NCBI GenBank assembly: GCA_025354075.1 | Contig: JANXNO010000294.1 | Span: 1-17,835 of the forward strand | DNA: 17,835 bases | Source: Burkholderiales bacterium | GTDB taxonomy: Bacteria > Pseudomonadota > Gammaproteobacteria > Burkholderiales > Casimicrobiaceae | Direction of reading: 5' to 3' | Part shown: positions 16,018 through 17,835 of the stretch, one piece after another | Layout: each line of letters starts with the position of its first letter | How positions within the stretch are numbered: the stretch's first letter is position 1 | Translations under genes and position numbers: made by a program | The notes under the pieces: generated by a model | The model's database searches: none | Seen by the model: the letters and a program-made list of their open reading frames with translations, nothing else | What the model was told of the DNA's origin: nothing

Positions 16018-16400
16018 GTTGAGCCTTGGGGTTTTGTTTTTGGCTCCCTGAGTTGTAATTGTCTCGCACCTCCGTCAAAGGGCTCCGTGAGCCGCTGAGC
16101 CAAGCTCGCACAACGCGGGGCAAGCTGATCAGAATTGCAGAGCGGATCCGACGGCAGCTTTTAGCTAAAACTGATTGCGTATAAGGGGTTGAGTGCTTTT
16201 TTGCACAATATCGATAAGTAATGATTTAGCCGGTTAGCCCTTGTGTGGAAAGTCTTTTACGCAAAAGTTGTTAGCTGCGCGCCGAGTAACTTGGCGGGGG
16301 CGACCATCCTGCACTGAGCCTTCCGATGTTCGGTGAGGCCGAGCCGCCGCTTGCTTTTGCCCCCCCGCCCGCCAAGGCAAGGAGGGTCGAACAGTGCGTC
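16018..16400. other. Gene-free interval between peroxiredoxin and dehydrogenase
   Basis: 383 bp with no credible coding frame. It must carry the dehydrogenase promoter and the peroxiredoxin 3' region. The centre (about 16150-16270) is AT-rich, and a GC-rich inverted repeat lies at 16290-16376. Confidence 0.5.
16290..16376 (-). terminator. Long GC-rich inverted repeat after the peroxiredoxin gene
   Basis: CTTGGCGGG (16290-16298) and CCCGCCAAG (16368-16376) are exact 9-base inverted complements 69 nt apart. Between them are a smaller CCGA/TCGG hairpin (near 16323-16332) and a run of seven C (16360-16366). It begins 24 bp past the peroxiredoxin stop and may form a branched terminator or a protective 3' structure. 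No T-run follows, so a Rho-independent terminator is only one option. Confidence 0.35.
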
Positions 16401-17042
16401 CTACTTATTCGGCTGCGGCGTCATACGCAAATACGGACGAATCGCGTTGAAGCCTTTCGGGAATCGCTGAGCTAATTCCGCCGGGTCTTGCAGGCTCGGC
16501 ACGATCACCACGTCGTCACCATCCTTCCAGTTCGCAGGCGTGGCGACCTTGTGGTTGTCGGTGAGTTGCAGCGAGTCAATCACGCGCAAAATTTCGTCGA
16601 AATTGCGACCTGTGCTCGCTGGATACGTGAACGTAGTACGGATCACTTTTTTCGGATCGATGATAAATACACTGCGCACCGTTTGCGTCGCAAGCGCCTT
16701 CGGATGAATCATGTCGTAGAGCGTCGCGACAGAGCGGTCCGCGTCCGCGATGATCGGGAAGTTGACGGTTGTTTTTTGCGTGTCGTTGATGTCGTCGATC
16801 CACTTTTTGTGCTGATCGACCGGGTCAACGCTCACGGCAATGGGTTTGACGCCGCGCTTGGCAAACTCGGTCGCCAGCGCTGCGGTTTTCCCCAGCTCGG
16901 TCGTGCAAACTGGAGTGAAATCGGCAGGATGAGAAAACAGAACGACCCACGACTTGCCCGCCCACTCATGAAAGTGGATCGTGCCTTCGGTTGAGTCTTG
17001 CGTGAAATCAGGGGCGGAGTCGCCCAGACGAAGTGTGGTCAT
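16401..17042 (-). CDS. 1-Cys peroxiredoxin, Prx6 family
   Basis: 213 residues from ATG at 17042 (TTLRLGDSAPDF start). An in-frame ATG at 17096 would add 18 basic residues with no family counterpart, so the internal start is preferred. The peroxidatic site is HPADFTPVCTTELG with Cys46, Thr43 and Pro39. There is no second Cys anywhere, which fits the 1-Cys class. The long C-terminal part (GDDVVIVPSL, FPKGFNAIRPYLRMTPQP) is the Prx6-type dimerisation extension. It should reduce hydrogen peroxide and organic hydroperoxides in the cytoplasm with an external thiol donor. It is divergent from the glycine-rich membrane protein with 119 bp between starts. The Shine-Dalgarno sequence is weak (AGAAAG, somewhat far upstream). 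Confidence 0.93.
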   Translation of the reverse strand: MTTLRLGDSAPDFTQDSTEGTIHFHEWAGKSWVVLFSHPADFTPVCTTELGKTAALATEFAKRGVKPIAVSVDPVDQHKKWIDDINDTQKTTVNFPIIADADRSVATLYDMIHPKALATQTVRSVFIIDPKKVIRTTFTYPASTGRNFDEILRVIDSLQLTDNHKVATPANWKDGDDVVIVPSLQDPAELAQRFPKGFNAIRPYLRMTPQPNK

Positions 17043-17161
17043 AGCTGCAAAGTCTTTCTGTAATCGAACACGCATTATGCGACTGCGACCGTGCACAAGA
17101 TGCTCGTTAAATCAGTGTTTGTTTATGCCGCTTGATTGCCGCGGCAGGCCGGTCTAGCATC

Positions 17162-17835
17162 ATGCGCATGTCTAAATCTCGTTCGCGACAAACCGTAGCC
17201 AAAGATCGGAGAGGCCGCACGCTCGACTGGCTGAGCGATCACGTGGTGGGCAGTGATAAAGAGGGTGCCGCGCCGCGAGCTCGTGCGCTGACCTGGCTGC
17301 GTGATCATGGGTCGCCGCGCATGGTGATGTCGCTGATGTTGGCCTCGACCATTGGCTGCGGTTTCATGACATCGCTAGCGCTCCATGGCATCGGGCTTAG
17401 CGCGCCTATCGTGCGCTATCCGCTGGCGGTGCTCGCTGCGTGGGCTGTGTTTTTGGGGCTCGTGAGCGTGTGGGTGTGGTGGCAGCGCCGCGAGAATGTG
17501 CGCTTTGAACCGGCGCGAAGTTCCGCGCAGGGCAAATCGTCTTCGAGCGGAATTGACCTGCCGGTTGGCGGTGGTTCCAGCAGTTCTGGCGGCGGTGGTA
17601 GCGGCTCGTCGTGGGGCGGAGGAGGCGGTGGTCGCTTCGGCGGAGGTGGCGCCAGCGACTCGTTCGCTGAGGGCCCAGGCTCTAGTCTGGCGAGCGGATT
17701 TGTGTCGGGCGGTAGTTCCGGCAGTACCGAAAGTTCCGGCGTCGTGAGCGGCGGCGGAGGCGGCAAAGGCGGCGGTTGGGACCTCGATCTGGGCGGCGAC
17801 GACGGCGGCTTTATCGTGCTGCTGATTGGTATCGT
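17162..17835 (+). CDS. Gly/Ser-rich membrane protein, 5' part only
   Basis: 224 codons open to the right edge; the C-terminus is missing. A basic N-terminus (SKSRSRQTVAKDRRGR) leads to two membrane helices at about 54-79 and 86-108, with a short basic stretch QRRE after the second. Residues 118-205 are low-complexity Gly/Ser (for example SSGGGGSGSSWGGGGGG), ending in an acidic turn (DLDLGGDDGG). A third hydrophobic segment begins at 217 (FIVLLIGI) and is cut by the edge. I do not recognise the family. An alternative ATG lies two codons on, at 17168. TTGATT (17132-17137) and TAGCAT (17155-17160) with a 17-bp spacer resemble a promoter but sit so close to the ATG that the message would be nearly leaderless, so that reading is doubtful. 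Confidence 0.75.
   Translation, partial: MRMSKSRSRQTVAKDRRGRTLDWLSDHVVGSDKEGAAPRARALTWLRDHGSPRMVMSLMLASTIGCGFMTSLALHGIGLSAPIVRYPLAVLAAWAVFLGLVSVWVWWQRRENVRFEPARSSAQGKSSSSGIDLPVGGGSSSSGGGGSGSSWGGGGGGRFGGGGASDSFAEGPGSSLASGFVSGGSSGSTESSGVVSGGGGGKGGGWDLDLGGDDGGFIVLLIGI

Noticed and set aside
16401..17096. Longer start for the peroxiredoxin at 17096
   Set aside because: The 18 extra residues are basic, unlike the family N-terminus, while the ATG at 17042 gives the standard Prx6 beginning and length.

Overview
The window looks like a stretch of chromosome from a GC-rich betaproteobacterium, probably Burkholderiales-like. This rests on the gene styles seen: a VPTL...ARRR sorting-type motif, an RhlE-type DEAD-box helicase, a Spy/CpxP protein beside an OmpR/EnvZ-type two-component pair, and a FAA1-type acyl-CoA ligase. 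It is an inference from protein character, not a database match. I saw no rRNA, tRNA, CRISPR array, insertion sequence or prophage.

Left third (1-5102, minus strand): the N-terminal 1700 residues of one very large surface or secreted protein whose 3' end lies beyond the left edge. It has a hydrophobic N-terminus, a small domain, a VPTL...ARRR membrane motif that would normally be expected at a C-terminus, a cadherin-like domain, three putative-Ig domains, six tandem Big_3-type Ig repeats each with a conserved Cys pair, three repeats of a second beta-sandwich type, and the start of a fourth repeat family. Just upstream (5176-5239) are a candidate promoter and a near-perfect 28-bp palindrome placed at its predicted transcription start.

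5103-6642 is lower in GC and carries no intact gene. It holds the decayed remains of a multihaem cytochrome c gene on the plus strand, with an in-frame stop, two compensating frameshifts and a haem motif that has lost its His ligand.

Middle: a DEAD-box RNA helicase and a long-chain acyl-CoA ligase overlap by 4 bp on the minus strand. A plus-strand orphan protein with a peptidoglycan-binding-like repeat follows. A minus-strand envelope-stress-like cluster comes next: a Spy/CpxP-like lipoprotein, then an OmpR-family response regulator, then a histidine kinase, the last two overlapping by 4 bp. A 7-bp direct repeat with a 10-bp period just ahead of the regulator gene is a plausible autoregulatory site.

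Right third: a plus-strand S33 (proline iminopeptidase family) peptidase converges on a minus-strand short-chain dehydrogenase that lacks the family's catalytic Tyr. Then come a minus-strand 1-Cys peroxiredoxin and, divergent from it, the first 224 codons of a glycine/serine-rich membrane protein that runs off the right edge.

I found no convincing new multi-gene system. The parts most worth a second look are the giant Ig protein with its internal sorting-like motif, the palindrome controlling its 5' region, the Tyr-less dehydrogenase, the orphan at 9981-10772, and the tandem site ahead of the two-component operon.
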